64,000 nt of DNA from Streptomyces exfoliatus (GTDB lineage Bacteria > Actinomycetota > Actinomycetes > Streptomycetales > Streptomycetaceae): NCBI RefSeq assembly GCF_000725545.1, contig NZ_JNZP01000018.1:186001-250000 (forward strand). The letters run 5' to 3'. Shown in pieces: positions 1-7,679 of the stretch; the stretch's first letter is position 1; each line of letters starts with the position of its first letter. The position numbers and the translations under genes are program-made. Below the pieces are notes generated by a model that was given only the letters and a program-made list of their open reading frames with translations, had not been told where the DNA came from and did not search any database.

Positions 1-2050
1 TGAGGATGCCGCTCTTGAGGCTGCGGCGGCCCTCGCCGTGGTCGGTGTCGGGGCGGGTGACGAGTGTCGGGCCCTTGTCGGCGAAGTCCGGGAACGCGAA
101 CGCCGGGGCCGCGGCGGGCTTGGTCTGCCCCACGGGGCCGACCGGCGGAGCCGGCTGTACCGGGCCGAGCGGCAGAGCGGCCGTGACGGCTTCCCTGCCC
201 TGGCGTGCGGCCGGGCCGCGCAGGGCCGGGGTGCCGCGGGGCGGCGAGACGGGCCCCTCGGCGCGGGCGACGGCCGGGGCGCCGTGGTCTCCGGCGAGGT
301 CGGCGACGAGGGCGAGCGCCCGGCGGCCGGCGACGGTGCCGCGCTTGTCGGCGAGCACCCCGCGCATGCCGATGGAGGCCTCCAGCTCGGCGCGGGCCCG
401 CTCCAGGTTGCCGGTGCAGAGGGCCAGGACACCGAGCTCGTGGTGGAAGTAGGCCTCCTCGGCGACCTCTCCGGTGAGCCGGGCGGCCTCCTGTCCGGCG
501 CGCAGGGCGCGTTCCCAGGCGCCCCAGTGCAGCCCCGCGGCGAAGGCGGGGGCGGCGGCGCGGGCGAGCCGGACGGCGGTGGCGCGGTGTTCGGCGGTCA
601 CCTCGGCGTCGGCCGGGGCGGCGGTCCCGGAACCGACGCAGACGGCCAGGGCGGCGAGGAGGGCGTCGGACTCGGCGGCGGCCCGCTCCGGGGTGACGGA
701 GGGATGGGTCGTCCACCAGACGTAGTGCTGGGCGACGGTGTGGGCCCGGTCGGCGGCCTCGGTCCCGTACCCCTGGGCGAGCAGCTGGGTGAGGACGCCG
801 ACGGCGAGCCGGTAGCGGGGGCCGACCGGGGAGAGCAGACCGCAGGCCATGAGTTCGCCGAGGGCGGCGTCGGCGTGGGTGTCACCGACCAGGGCCGGCA
901 GATGGGCCTGGTGCGGGACCTCGCCGCCGAGGGCGACGGCGAAGCGCAGGGTGGTCTGGGCGGAGCGGCTGAGCCGGGAGGCGAGCAGGGCTGCGGGCGC
1001 GGCGCCCTCGCCGAGGCTGGGGAGAGGTATCTCGCGCAGTTCGACGTCGTGGTCGTCGACTCCGTCGAAGGCCGCGGCCGCGACGGCGGCCGCCGCGGCG
1101 GGGTCGGTGGGCCCGAAGGCCTCTTCGAGGGCGCCGAAGGCGTCGAACTCGGCCGGGGTGACGCGGAGCCGGTCACGCTGTCTGAGCAGCGCCCCGGCCT
1201 GGACGAACCGTAGCGGCAGGCCCTCGGACTCGAACCACAGGTCGCCGGCCCAGTTGGCCTCGTCGTCGGTGAGGGTGCGTCCCGCCGCGCTCTCCAGGAG
1301 CTTCAGGGCGGAGCCGCGGCCGAGGCCCGCGAGGTGGAGCTCCTCGACGTGGGCTTCGGGCGAGGGCGCGGGGACGTCGGGTCCCGCGGCGAGGAGGAAG
1401 GCGCATTCGGGGGCGGCGGCGAGGAGCTCGTCGAGGGCGGCGCCGCCGAACTCCAGGTCGTCGACGACGACGACGGCGCCGACGTCGCGGAGCCGGTCGG
1501 GGAGTTCGGCGCGACCGGGCCGGTGCTCGGGGGCGTACCGGACGGCGGCGAAGAGCTCGTGGAGGAGTTCGGCCGGGGTGCGGTGGTGGCCGGACAGCCG
1601 GACGACTCCGTCGGGGGCGAGGTCCGCGCAGTCGGCGGCGACCGCGTCGAGGAGGGCGGTGCGGCCGGATCCGGCGGGGCCGGTCAGACGCGCGGAGCGG
1701 CCGCGGCCGAGGATGCCGGCGAGGCGCTCGCGCTCCTCCTGGCGTTCGAGGAGGGGCAGGGCGGGCGCGGGCGGGCCGGGCGGGACGGCCGGGGCGGCGG
1801 CGCGGGCGGCCTCGGCGCGCTCCTCGGGGGTACGGGGGCGGGGGGCGGCGGATTCCCGTCCGGGCGGGCAGGGCTCGATCTCGCTGCCGTCGACGGGGTT
1901 GACGGTGACGAGCAGGTCGCCGGAGAGGATCCGCACGACGCGGGCACGCGCGGGTGCGGGCGCGGGTGCGGGCGTGCCGCGTCCCTGGCGGGCGCCGTCG
2001 CCCTCGGAGTCGTGTCCGTACTCCTCCGGCCCCCGGTTGATCGGGTCCAT
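1..2050 (-). CDS. P-loop NTPase / TPR-like protein, C-terminus beyond window
   Basis: The frame is open from an ATG at 2050 to the left edge (683 codons, no stop), so only the N-terminal part is visible. After about 110 Pro/Ala/Arg-rich residues comes a P-loop-like GPAGSGRT (residues 124-131) in which the usual Walker A Lys is Arg, then a hydrophobic strand ending in VVVVDDLEF that fits Walker B. Further on, Ala-rich paired helices (for example AWERALRAGQEAARL and ELGVLALCTGNLERARAELEASI) look like TPR repeats. This order (short N-term, NTPase, TPR) resembles STAND/MalT-like proteins; no DNA-binding domain is visible in the part seen. Function unknown. The Arg substitution makes normal ATP hydrolysis uncertain. 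Confidence 0.75.
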   Translation of the reverse strand, partial: MDPINRGPEEYGHDSEGDGARQGRGTPAPAPAPARARVVRILSGDLLVTVNPVDGSEIEPCPPGRESAAPRPRTPEERAEAARAAAPAVPPGPPAPALPLLERQEERERLAGILGRGRSARLTGPAGSGRTALLDAVAADCADLAPDGVVRLSGHHRTPAELLHELFAAVRYAPEHRPGRAELPDRLRDVGAVVVVDDLEFGGAALDELLAAAPECAFLLAAGPDVPAPSPEAHVEELHLAGLGRGSALKLLESAAGRTLTDDEANWAGDLWFESEGLPLRFVQAGALLRQRDRLRVTPAEFDAFGALEEAFGPTDPAAAAAVAAAAFDGVDDHDVELREIPLPSLGEGAAPAALLASRLSRSAQTTLRFAVALGGEVPHQAHLPALVGDTHADAALGELMACGLLSPVGPRYRLAVGVLTQLLAQGYGTEAADRAHTVAQHYVWWTTHPSVTPERAAAESDALLAALAVCVGSGTAAPADAEVTAEHRATAVRLARAAAPAFAAGLHWGAWERALRAGQEAARLTGEVAEEAYFHHELGVLALCTGNLERARAELEASIGMRGVLADKRGTVAGRRALALVADLAGDHGAPAVARAEGPVSPPRGTPALRGPAARQGREAVTAALPLGPVQPAPPVGPVGQTKPAAAPAFAFPDFADKGPTLVTRPDTDHGEGRRSLKSGIL

Positions 2051-2214
2051 GGTCCAAGCCCCCAAGAAGCGGTGTCCGGTGCCCGCCGGGTGGTTCCGTC
2101 AATGTGCAGGCGACCGAACCCTAGACCGTGGTCAGGCGCCCGGGAACAGGTGGGGTGCCCAGGAGACCAAGACGTCATGGTCTTGTGAGGATTGAGCGTG
2201 ACGCCTGGTTCACA

Positions 2215-2267
2215 CAGCTGCTTCACACGCCCGTACCCGTGCAGCTGCTTCACACGCCCGTGCCCGT
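2215..2267. repeat. 26-bp direct repeat, two copies
   Basis: CAGCTGCTTCACACGCCCGT followed by A or G and CCCGT occurs at 2215-2240 and again at 2242-2267, one base apart and differing at one position. It lies in the gap between the STAS gene and the P-loop gene, both on the minus strand. It could be a tandem operator or simple slippage. No promoter could be assigned with confidence. Confidence 0.8.
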
Positions 2268-2326
2268 ACGCCGGCTCACGCCCGCACCCGTGCGGTCCCC
2301 GCCGGGGGCCGCCACCGCGAGGTCCG

Positions 2327-2650
2327 TCAGACCCGGGGCAGGGACTCCAGGGCGAGGCCGCCCTCGATGGCGAGGATGCGGTGCAGCCGGGTGGCGACGA
2401 GCAGCCGCTGCATCTGGGGTGGCACCCCGCGCAGCACGAGGCGCCTGCCGCAGCGGCCGGCCCGTCGGTGAGCACCCATGATCACGCCGAGTCCGGTCGC
2501 GTCCCAGGAGTCGAGGCCGGTCAGGTCGAGTACCAGATCGCCGACACCGTCGTCGACCGCCGAGTGCAGGACCGTACGGGCGTCCGCCGCGCTGCGGACG
2601 TCGAGGCGGCCCCCGACGACCAGCTCGACGTGGTCGCCCCTGATATGCAT
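2327..2650 (-). CDS. STAS-domain anti-sigma factor antagonist
   Basis: A 107-residue single STAS domain of the SpoIIAA/RsbV type. Such proteins bind an anti-sigma kinase and are switched off by its phosphorylation. The phosphosite loop reads DSWDATGLGV, aligned with the family DSSGLG, so the modified residue would be Thr52 rather than Ser. The start ATG at 2650 is preceded by GGGGAG at 5-nt spacing; an ATATGCATAT palindrome covers the start. No anti-sigma factor or sigma gene is adjacent, so the partner is elsewhere. The next gene upstream (3-hydroxybutyryl-CoA dehydrogenase) is on the same strand, 126 bp away. Confidence 0.88.
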   Translation of the reverse strand: MHIRGDHVELVVGGRLDVRSAADARTVLHSAVDDGVGDLVLDLTGLDSWDATGLGVIMGAHRRAGRCGRRLVLRGVPPQMQRLLVATRLHRILAIEGGLALESLPRV

Positions 2651-2776
2651 ATGTGCTCCCCGAGAGTGCTCCGTCTTCGCAACAACTGACTGCCGTGACA
2701 GCAGAAGCGTTGCGCCTTGTCAGCGAACCGGTACCTGAATTCACCCCACGGGGTGAGGCGGGGCGGCGGGTCCGGC

Positions 2777-3625
2777 TCAGTACTTGTAGAAGCCCTGCCC
2801 GCTCTTGCGGCCGATGTCACCCGCGTCCACCATCCGGCGCATCAGCTCCGGCGGCGCGAACTTCTCGTCCTGGGACTCCGTGTAGATGTTGTTGGCGGCG
2901 TTCACCAGGATGTCGATGCCGGTGAGGTCGGCCGTGGCGAGCGGGCCCATGGCGTGGCCGAAGCCGAGCTTGCAGGCGATGTCGATGTCCTCGGCGGTGG
3001 CGACGCCCGACTCGTGGAGCTTGGCGGCCTCGACGACGAGGGCGGAGATGAGCCGGGTGGTGACGAAGCCGGCGACGTCGCGGTTGACGACGATGCAGGT
3101 CTTGCCGACGGACTCGGCGAACTCCCGGGCGGTGGCGAGGGTCTCGTCGCTGGTCTTGTAGCCGCGGACGAGCTCGACGAGCTGCATCATCGGCACCGGC
3201 GAGAAGAAGTGGACGCCGACGACGGCCTCGGGACGCTCCGTCACCGCGGCGATCTTGGTGATCGGGATCGCGGAGGTGTTGGAGGCGAGGACGGCGCCGT
3301 CCTTGACGATCTTGTCGAGCGAACGGAAGATCTCGTGCTTGACGTCGAGGTTCTCGAAGACGGCCTCGACGACGATGTCCGCGTCGGCGACGGCTTCGAG
3401 CTCGGTGGTGGCGGTGATCCGGCCGAGCGCGGCCTCGGCGTCGGCGGCGTCCATCTTGCCCTTGGCGACGAACCGCTCGTACGACGCCTTGATGCCGTCG
3501 GTGCCGCGGGTGAGGGCGGCGTCGGTGACGTCACGCAGGACGACGTCCCAGCCCGCCTGTGCCGAGACCTGCGCGATGCCGGACCCCATGAGTCCGGCCC
3601 CGATGACGGCGAGCTTCCTGGCCAC
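2777..3625 (-). CDS. 3-hydroxybutyryl-CoA dehydrogenase
   Basis: 282 residues, the normal size of single-function short-chain 3-hydroxyacyl-CoA dehydrogenases. The N-terminal Rossmann fold opens with VIGAGLMGSGIA (GxGxxG at residues 9-14), followed by the NAD-domain motif SNTSAIPI and VGVHFFSPVPMMQLVE, which carries the catalytic His. The C-terminal helical domain ends in the typical GRKSGQGFYKY. It should oxidise (S)-3-hydroxybutyryl-CoA to acetoacetyl-CoA with NAD(P), in fatty-acid or butyrate/crotonyl-CoA metabolism in the cytoplasm. It stands alone; a short palindrome, CACCCC-AC-GGGGTG (2742-2755), follows the stop. Confidence 0.95.
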   Translation of the reverse strand: MARKLAVIGAGLMGSGIAQVSAQAGWDVVLRDVTDAALTRGTDGIKASYERFVAKGKMDAADAEAALGRITATTELEAVADADIVVEAVFENLDVKHEIFRSLDKIVKDGAVLASNTSAIPITKIAAVTERPEAVVGVHFFSPVPMMQLVELVRGYKTSDETLATAREFAESVGKTCIVVNRDVAGFVTTRLISALVVEAAKLHESGVATAEDIDIACKLGFGHAMGPLATADLTGIDILVNAANNIYTESQDEKFAPPELMRRMVDAGDIGRKSGQGFYKY

Positions 3626-3780
3626 GATGTTCCACCCCTTAACGCCTGTTCACTTCTGGCTCTCCGGCGGAGATTAGCGGTCGGGAGCCGCCATGTGACC
3701 GTGAAGTAATGCGCGTCACGCCCTCTTTGACGGACGTCACACTCACAACACCCCGTTCGGGCACCCGCACGGTCGCCATA

Positions 3781-3795
3781 TACCCCGTTGGGGTA
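3781..3795. promoter_or_regulatory. TACCCC-GTT-GGGGTA palindrome, possible operator
   Basis: A perfect 6-bp inverted repeat around GTT, preceded by ATA. Its shape resembles actinobacterial CsoR copper-repressor operators (TACCC...GGGTA), but the spacer is shorter than in the examples I recall. It lies 51 bp upstream of a 26-codon ORF with a strong ribosome binding site. Binding factor unknown. Confidence 0.35.
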
Positions 3796-3846
3796 CGCGG
3801 TCGAGCGCGCTCGTCCGGCGGCCGTCGTCCGGGAGGAGGTGCCGTC

Positions 3847-3927
3847 ATGCGCCCGTACGCCCCGGGGACCGCCCTCGCCCCACTGCTCCTGCTCACCGGC
3901 ATGGCCAGCCTCCGGAGCCCGGCATGA
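3847..3927 (+). CDS. possible 26-residue hydrophobic peptide
   Basis: An ATG follows GGGAGGAGGTG at a 5-nt spacing, far better than chance for this gap. The peptide has a short N-terminus, a hydrophobic centre (LAPLLLLTGMASL) and no further domain, so it could be a leader or small membrane peptide, or a remnant of a secreted protein. It converges on the TetR gene, ending 32 bp from that gene's stop. Apart from this ORF and the palindrome at 3781, I see nothing in 3626-3959. Not recognised; codon statistics are uninformative at this length. Confidence 0.3.
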   Translation: MRPYAPGTALAPLLLLTGMASLRSPA

Positions 3928-3959
3928 TCCAGACGAAAGACCCTGGGCCCCCGTATCCG

Positions 3960-4598
3960 TCAGCCCTCGCGTACGGCGTACGTCAGCACCCGCTCGCTCA
4001 GGAGCTCCTCGATCTCGTCGAGGAGCACGAGGGCCTTGCGTGAGACGGCGGTCGCCTTGCCTCCCGTGGTCATCTCGCGGGTGATGCAGCCGACGACGGT
4101 GTTCTCGATCCAGGCGAGCTGCCCGCCGACGAGCAGCGGGAGCGGGTCGTCGGCGGGCGCGCCGGTCTCCTCGCGGAGCACGGCGACCACGGCGTCCTGC
4201 ACCTGTTCCTGGACGTGGAAGAGCCGGGCCTTGAGGGTGGGGGCGTGCTCGATGACGTTCATGAAGGCGTCGAAGCCGTCCATGAGTCCGTACGCGGGCG
4301 AGACGGCGCCGATGTCCTGACGCAGTCCGCGCAGCACGGCACGGGCGGCGGACTCCCCCCGGTCGCGCCCCCGGATCATCCGGGCGAGGCGCTGGGTGAC
4401 GCCGTCCATCCGGTCGAGGAAGAGGTCCTCCTTGGCCGGGAAGTAGTTGTAGACGGTGTTGACGGAGACGTCCGCCGCCTCGGCGACGTCCGCGACGGTC
4501 ACGTGGGCGAAGCCCCGTTCCAGGAAGAGCCCGGTCGCGATGTCCGAGATCCGCTGCTTCGTCTCGCGCTTCTTGCGTTCCCTGAGTCCCTCGGCCAT
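3960..4598 (-). CDS. TetR-family transcriptional regulator
   Basis: 212 residues. The N-terminal TetR helix-turn-helix is clear at residues 10-56: KKRETKQRISDIATGLFLERGFAHVTVADVAEAADVS is followed by VNTVYNYFPAKEDLF. The C-terminal ligand domain is unassigned. The gene is divergent from the ABC exporter operon starting at 4687, with only 88 bp between the starts, so it most likely represses that operon and itself through the repeats at 4627-4655. Confidence 0.93.
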   Translation of the reverse strand: MAEGLRERKKRETKQRISDIATGLFLERGFAHVTVADVAEAADVSVNTVYNYFPAKEDLFLDRMDGVTQRLARMIRGRDRGESAARAVLRGLRQDIGAVSPAYGLMDGFDAFMNVIEHAPTLKARLFHVQEQVQDAVVAVLREETGAPADDPLPLLVGGQLAWIENTVVGCITREMTTGGKATAVSRKALVLLDEIEELLSERVLTYAVREG

Positions 4599-4626
4599 GC
4601 GCCCATCCTAGGCTCCCTGAAACTTC

Positions 4627-4687
4627 GGTGGCGCTGCATTTTTGGTGACATTGCAAAATTTCAGTGACTCTGTTTTTGTAGTCGTCA
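4627..4687 (+). promoter_or_regulatory. probable leaderless promoter of the ABC exporter with direct-repeat operator
   Basis: GGTGGCGCTGCA (4627-4638) and GGTGACATTGCA (4644-4655) are direct repeats offset by 17 bp. TTGCAA at 4651-4656 could be a -35 and TTGTAG/TTTGTA (4675-4681) a -10, with an 18-19 bp spacer. The -10 ends 5-6 nt before the ATG at 4687, and no Shine-Dalgarno is visible, so transcription probably starts at the A of the start codon. The repeats overlap the -35, as expected for repression by the divergent TetR protein. Confidence 0.5.
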
Positions 4688-5460
4688 TGCCCATCATCAG
4701 TACGGCCGGGCTCGCCCGGACCTTCACCACCAGGAACGGCCCCGTCGAGGCCGTCCGCGGGATCGACCTGACCGTCCGGCCCGGCGAGATCCTCGGACTG
4801 CTCGGACCCAACGGCGCCGGGAAGACCACCACCCTCCGGATGCTCACCACGCTCCTCCCGCCCACCGCCGGCGCCGCCACCGTCGCCGGCCACGACCTCG
4901 TACGGGACCCCGCCGCCGTACGCCGGCGCATCGGGTACGTCGCCCAGTCAGGCGGCCTCGACCCCCAGGAGACCGTCCGGTCGGAACTCGTCGCCCAGGG
5001 CCGGCTCTACGGCATGAACCGGGCCCGCGCGGCGGCCCGCGCCGAGGAACTCGCCGCCGACCTGGGCCTCACCGAACTCCTCGACCGCGCGACCCCGGCG
5101 CTCTCCGGCGGCCAGCGGCGACGGCTCGACCTCGCGATGGGGCTCACCCACCGGCCGGAGCTCCTCCTCCTCGACGAACCGACGACGGGGCTCGACCCGG
5201 GCAGTCGCGCCGACCTGTGGGCCCTGGTGCGCAGGCTGCGCGACGAGTACGGCACCACCGTCGTCCTCACCACGCATTACCTGGACGAGGCCGACGCCCT
5301 CGCCGACCGGCTGGTGATCGTCGACAAGGGCACGGTCGTCGCCGAGGGCAGCCCCGCCGCACTCAAGGCCGCTCACGGCGCGGCGACGCTCCAGGACGCC
5401 TTCCTCGCCATCACCGGCCGCGGCCCGACCCCCGTCGACACCACCCCCGTGGCCGTCTAG
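4687..5460 (+). CDS. ABC exporter ATP-binding protein, DrrA type
   Basis: 257 residues from the ATG at 4687. Walker A GPNGAGKT is at residues 40-47, then the Q-loop (VAQSGGLDPQET), signature LSGGQRRRLDLA, Walker B LLLLDEPTTGLDP and the switch His in TTHYLDEAD. The C-terminal tail LQDAFLAITGRG is typical of DrrA/daunorubicin-resistance-like ATPases. It should energise efflux through the permease encoded 34 bp downstream. I chose MPIIS rather than an upstream GTG because of the leaderless promoter and the usual family start. The substrate cannot be told from sequence. Confidence 0.95.
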   Translation: MPIISTAGLARTFTTRNGPVEAVRGIDLTVRPGEILGLLGPNGAGKTTTLRMLTTLLPPTAGAATVAGHDLVRDPAAVRRRIGYVAQSGGLDPQETVRSELVAQGRLYGMNRARAAARAEELAADLGLTELLDRATPALSGGQRRRLDLAMGLTHRPELLLLDEPTTGLDPGSRADLWALVRRLRDEYGTTVVLTTHYLDEADALADRLVIVDKGTVVAEGSPAALKAAHGAATLQDAFLAITGRGPTPVDTTPVAV

Positions 5461-5494
5461 CCCCCACGACCCCCGCAGCCCCCTAGGACTACCG

Positions 5495-6253
5495 ATGCCA
5501 CCGACGCTCCTCCGCGACACCGCGCTCCTCTTCGGGCGCTACGCCCGCCAGACCCTGCGCTCCCCCTTCCAGATCTTCTTCGGCGTCCTGATGCCGCTGC
5601 TCTACCTCTTCTTCTTCGGGCCGCTGCTCACCGGCCTCCCGCTGGGCCGCGAGGGCGACTCCTGGCAGGTGCTCGTCCCCGGCCTGCTGCTCCAACTCGG
5701 TCTCTTCGGCGCCTCGTTCGCCGGGTTCTCGATCATCATGGAGAAGAACTGGGGCGTGTTCGACCGGATGCGGGTCACCCCGGTCAGCCGTCTCGCCCTG
5801 CTCCTCGGCCGGGTCCTGCGCGACGCCGCGCTCTTCGTCTTCCAGGCGGTCCTGCTCGTCCTGGTGGCGCTGCCGATGGGCCTGCGGGCTCCGCTCGCCG
5901 GGATCCTGATCGGCTTCGGCTTCGTGGCCCTGCTGTCGGTGGCGCTCGCCTCGCTCTCGTACGCGCTGGCTCTCAAGCTGCCCACCCCGCAGTCGTTCGG
6001 CCCCGCGATCAACACGCTCGCGATGCCGGCGATGCTGCTGTCGGGCCTGATGCTGCCGATGACGCTCGCCCCCGGCTGGCTCGACGCGCTCTCGCACCTC
6101 ATGCCGTTCCGCTACCTGGTGGACGCGGTCCGCGAGGCGTACGTCGGCCACTACACGACACCGGCCCTGCTGTACGGGGTGCTCGTCGCCCTGGGTGTGG
6201 CGGCACTGGCGGTGACGGTGGGCACCAGGACGTTCCGAAGCGCCGGCGCGTAG
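5495..6253 (+). CDS. ABC-2 type exporter permease, DrrB type
   Basis: 252 residues with about six membrane segments. The N-terminus RYARQTLRSPFQIFFGVLMPLLYLFFFG and the conserved MPAMLLSGLMLPMTLAPGWLDALSHLMPFRYLVDAVRE block identify the ABC2_membrane/DrrB family. It forms the transmembrane half of the exporter with the preceding ATPase (two-gene operon, 34-bp gap). AGGACT lies before the ATG. A large perfect inverted repeat at 6255-6310 follows the stop directly and could end the transcript. Confidence 0.95.
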   Translation: MPPTLLRDTALLFGRYARQTLRSPFQIFFGVLMPLLYLFFFGPLLTGLPLGREGDSWQVLVPGLLLQLGLFGASFAGFSIIMEKNWGVFDRMRVTPVSRLALLLGRVLRDAALFVFQAVLLVLVALPMGLRAPLAGILIGFGFVALLSVALASLSYALALKLPTPQSFGPAINTLAMPAMLLSGLMLPMTLAPGWLDALSHLMPFRYLVDAVREAYVGHYTTPALLYGVLVALGVAALAVTVGTRTFRSAGA

Positions 6254-6254
6254 C

Positions 6255-6310
6255 AGGGCCTGTCGTTCGGGTCACGCCGGGCTCGCGGGGTGACCCGAAC
6301 GACAGGCCCT
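6255..6310. repeat. 20-bp perfect inverted repeat, 16-nt loop
   Basis: The arms at 6255-6274 and 6291-6310 are exact reverse complements, starting AGGGCCTGTCGTTCGGGTCA. It starts two bases after the permease stop and ends 12 bp before the adenosyltransferase ATG. There is no U-tract, so it may be a Streptomyces-style terminator. The CCTGTCGTT(C/T)GG core also resembles a dispersed palindromic repeat I remember from other Streptomyces genomes; this needs a genome search. Confidence 0.85.
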
Positions 6311-6321
6311 ACGCTGGCCCC

Positions 6322-6894
6322 ATGGTCAATCTGACGCGCATCTACACCCGTACCGGCGACCAGGGCACCACCGCCCTCGGCGACATGAGCCGGACCGCAA
6401 AGACGGATCCGCGGATCTCGGCCTACGCCGACGCCAACGAGGCCAACGCCGCCATCGGTACGGCGATCGCCCTCGGGCAGCTCGACGAGGAGGTCGTGAA
6501 GGTCCTCGTCCGGGTCCAGAACGACCTGTTCGACGTGGGAGCCGACCTCTGCACGCCGGTGGTGGAGGACCCGAAGTACCCCCCGCTCCGCGTCGAGCAG
6601 AGTTACGTCGACAAGCTGGAGGCCGACTGCGACCGCTTCCTGGAGGAGCTGGAGAAGCTGCGCTCCTTCATCCTGCCGGGCGGCACGCCCGGTGCTGCCC
6701 TGCTGCACCAGGCGTGCACGGTGGTCCGGCGGGCGGAGCGCTCCACCTGGGCGGCTCTGGAGATCCACGGGGAGACGATGAACACCCTCACCGCGACCTA
6801 CCTCAACCGCCTCTCAGACCTGCTCTTCATCCTTGCCCGTACGGCGAACAAGGAGGTCGGGGACGTGCTCTGGGTCCCGGGCGGGGACCGCTGA
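6322..6894 (+). CDS. PduO-type ATP:cob(I)alamin adenosyltransferase
   Basis: 190 residues. The N-terminal TRTGDQGTTALGDMSR is the ATP-binding loop of PduO-type enzymes, and RRAERSTWAAL carries the conserved RxxER for ATP and corrinoid. A NRLSDLLFILAR motif follows, as in the family. It transfers adenosyl from ATP to cob(I)alamin to make coenzyme B12 in the cytoplasm. It stands alone; the last 81 bp overlap the 3' end of the convergent membrane-protein gene. No cobalamin riboswitch is visible in the short leader. Confidence 0.95.
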   Translation: MVNLTRIYTRTGDQGTTALGDMSRTAKTDPRISAYADANEANAAIGTAIALGQLDEEVVKVLVRVQNDLFDVGADLCTPVVEDPKYPPLRVEQSYVDKLEADCDRFLEELEKLRSFILPGGTPGAALLHQACTVVRRAERSTWAALEIHGETMNTLTATYLNRLSDLLFILARTANKEVGDVLWVPGGDR

Positions 6895-7542
6895 ACCATG
6901 GCGTGAGGCGTCGCGCGAAGTGCCGTGCGCGGCGTCGCCCGACGTGCCAGGCGAAGTGCCGTGCGAAGTGCCGTGCGCGCGACCGTGCGGCAGGTCGTGC
7001 GAGAGGCCGTGCGGGGCCTTCTTCGGCCAGATCGCGTAGCTGAGCGCGATCAGGCCGTGGATGCCCGCCGCTCGCCAGGCGAAGGAGATCCAGCTCCGCA
7101 GCCCGTCCGTGTTCCCGTCGTCGCCGACGTACCAGATCGCCAGGAGCAGCAGGCCCGAGGCGACGGCCGCGGCGACCACCGAACCCAGCCAGACCGCGCC
7201 CTCGTGCCGGGCGCGCGCCATGCCGTACCGCGGCGGCTTCACGGGCGGCGGCGCGTCGCCGAAGCGGTGGGCGGCGTGGCCGTCGAGCCACTTCACGGTC
7301 CGGTGGCCGTGGCCGACGGTGTAGCCGATGTAGACGGCGGCGAGGCCGTGCTTCCAGCTGGGGTCGGCGCCGTTCTTCAGGTCGATCGCGGTGACGACGA
7401 GGAGCAGCACCTCCAGGAGCGGTTCGCACAGCAGCAGCGCGACACCCGTCCGGGGCATCTTCAGGAGGTAGCGGGCGCCGAGGCCCGCGGCGAGCAGGAC
7501 CCAGAATCCGATCTCACAGACGACGATCAGCGTGACGATCAC
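6814..7542 (-). CDS. integral membrane protein with His/Gly-rich C-terminal tail
   Basis: 242 residues from a GTG at 7542 with AGGGGAA upstream. Four or five membrane segments are visible (two near residues 3-45, then around 55-75, 115-138 and 150-168). The last 60 residues are hydrophilic and repetitive (HGLSHDLPHGRAHGTSHGTS, then HGTS again) with many His, as in metal-binding tails; at the DNA level this is a short GTGCCGTGCGAA-like repeat. Function not recognised. The 3' end lies antisense to the last 81 bp of the adenosyltransferase gene. Confidence 0.8.
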   Translation of the reverse strand: MIVTLIVVCEIGFWVLLAAGLGARYLLKMPRTGVALLLCEPLLEVLLLVVTAIDLKNGADPSWKHGLAAVYIGYTVGHGHRTVKWLDGHAAHRFGDAPPPVKPPRYGMARARHEGAVWLGSVVAAAVASGLLLLAIWYVGDDGNTDGLRSWISFAWRAAGIHGLIALSYAIWPKKAPHGLSHDLPHGRAHGTSHGTSPGTSGDAAHGTSRDASRHGSAVPARDPEHVPDLLVRRTGKDEEQV

Positions 7543-7679
7543 GACGGTTCCCCTTTCGGTTCCCCCTCAGCGTCCCGTGGGATCCGGCCCCGTTCGTCGT
7601 CGCCGGTGACGAAGTGCGTCTACATCCTTCGACGGAGGGCCGGATCGGCCCGGACGAGGAGGTCGCCCGGCGGGCGGCC

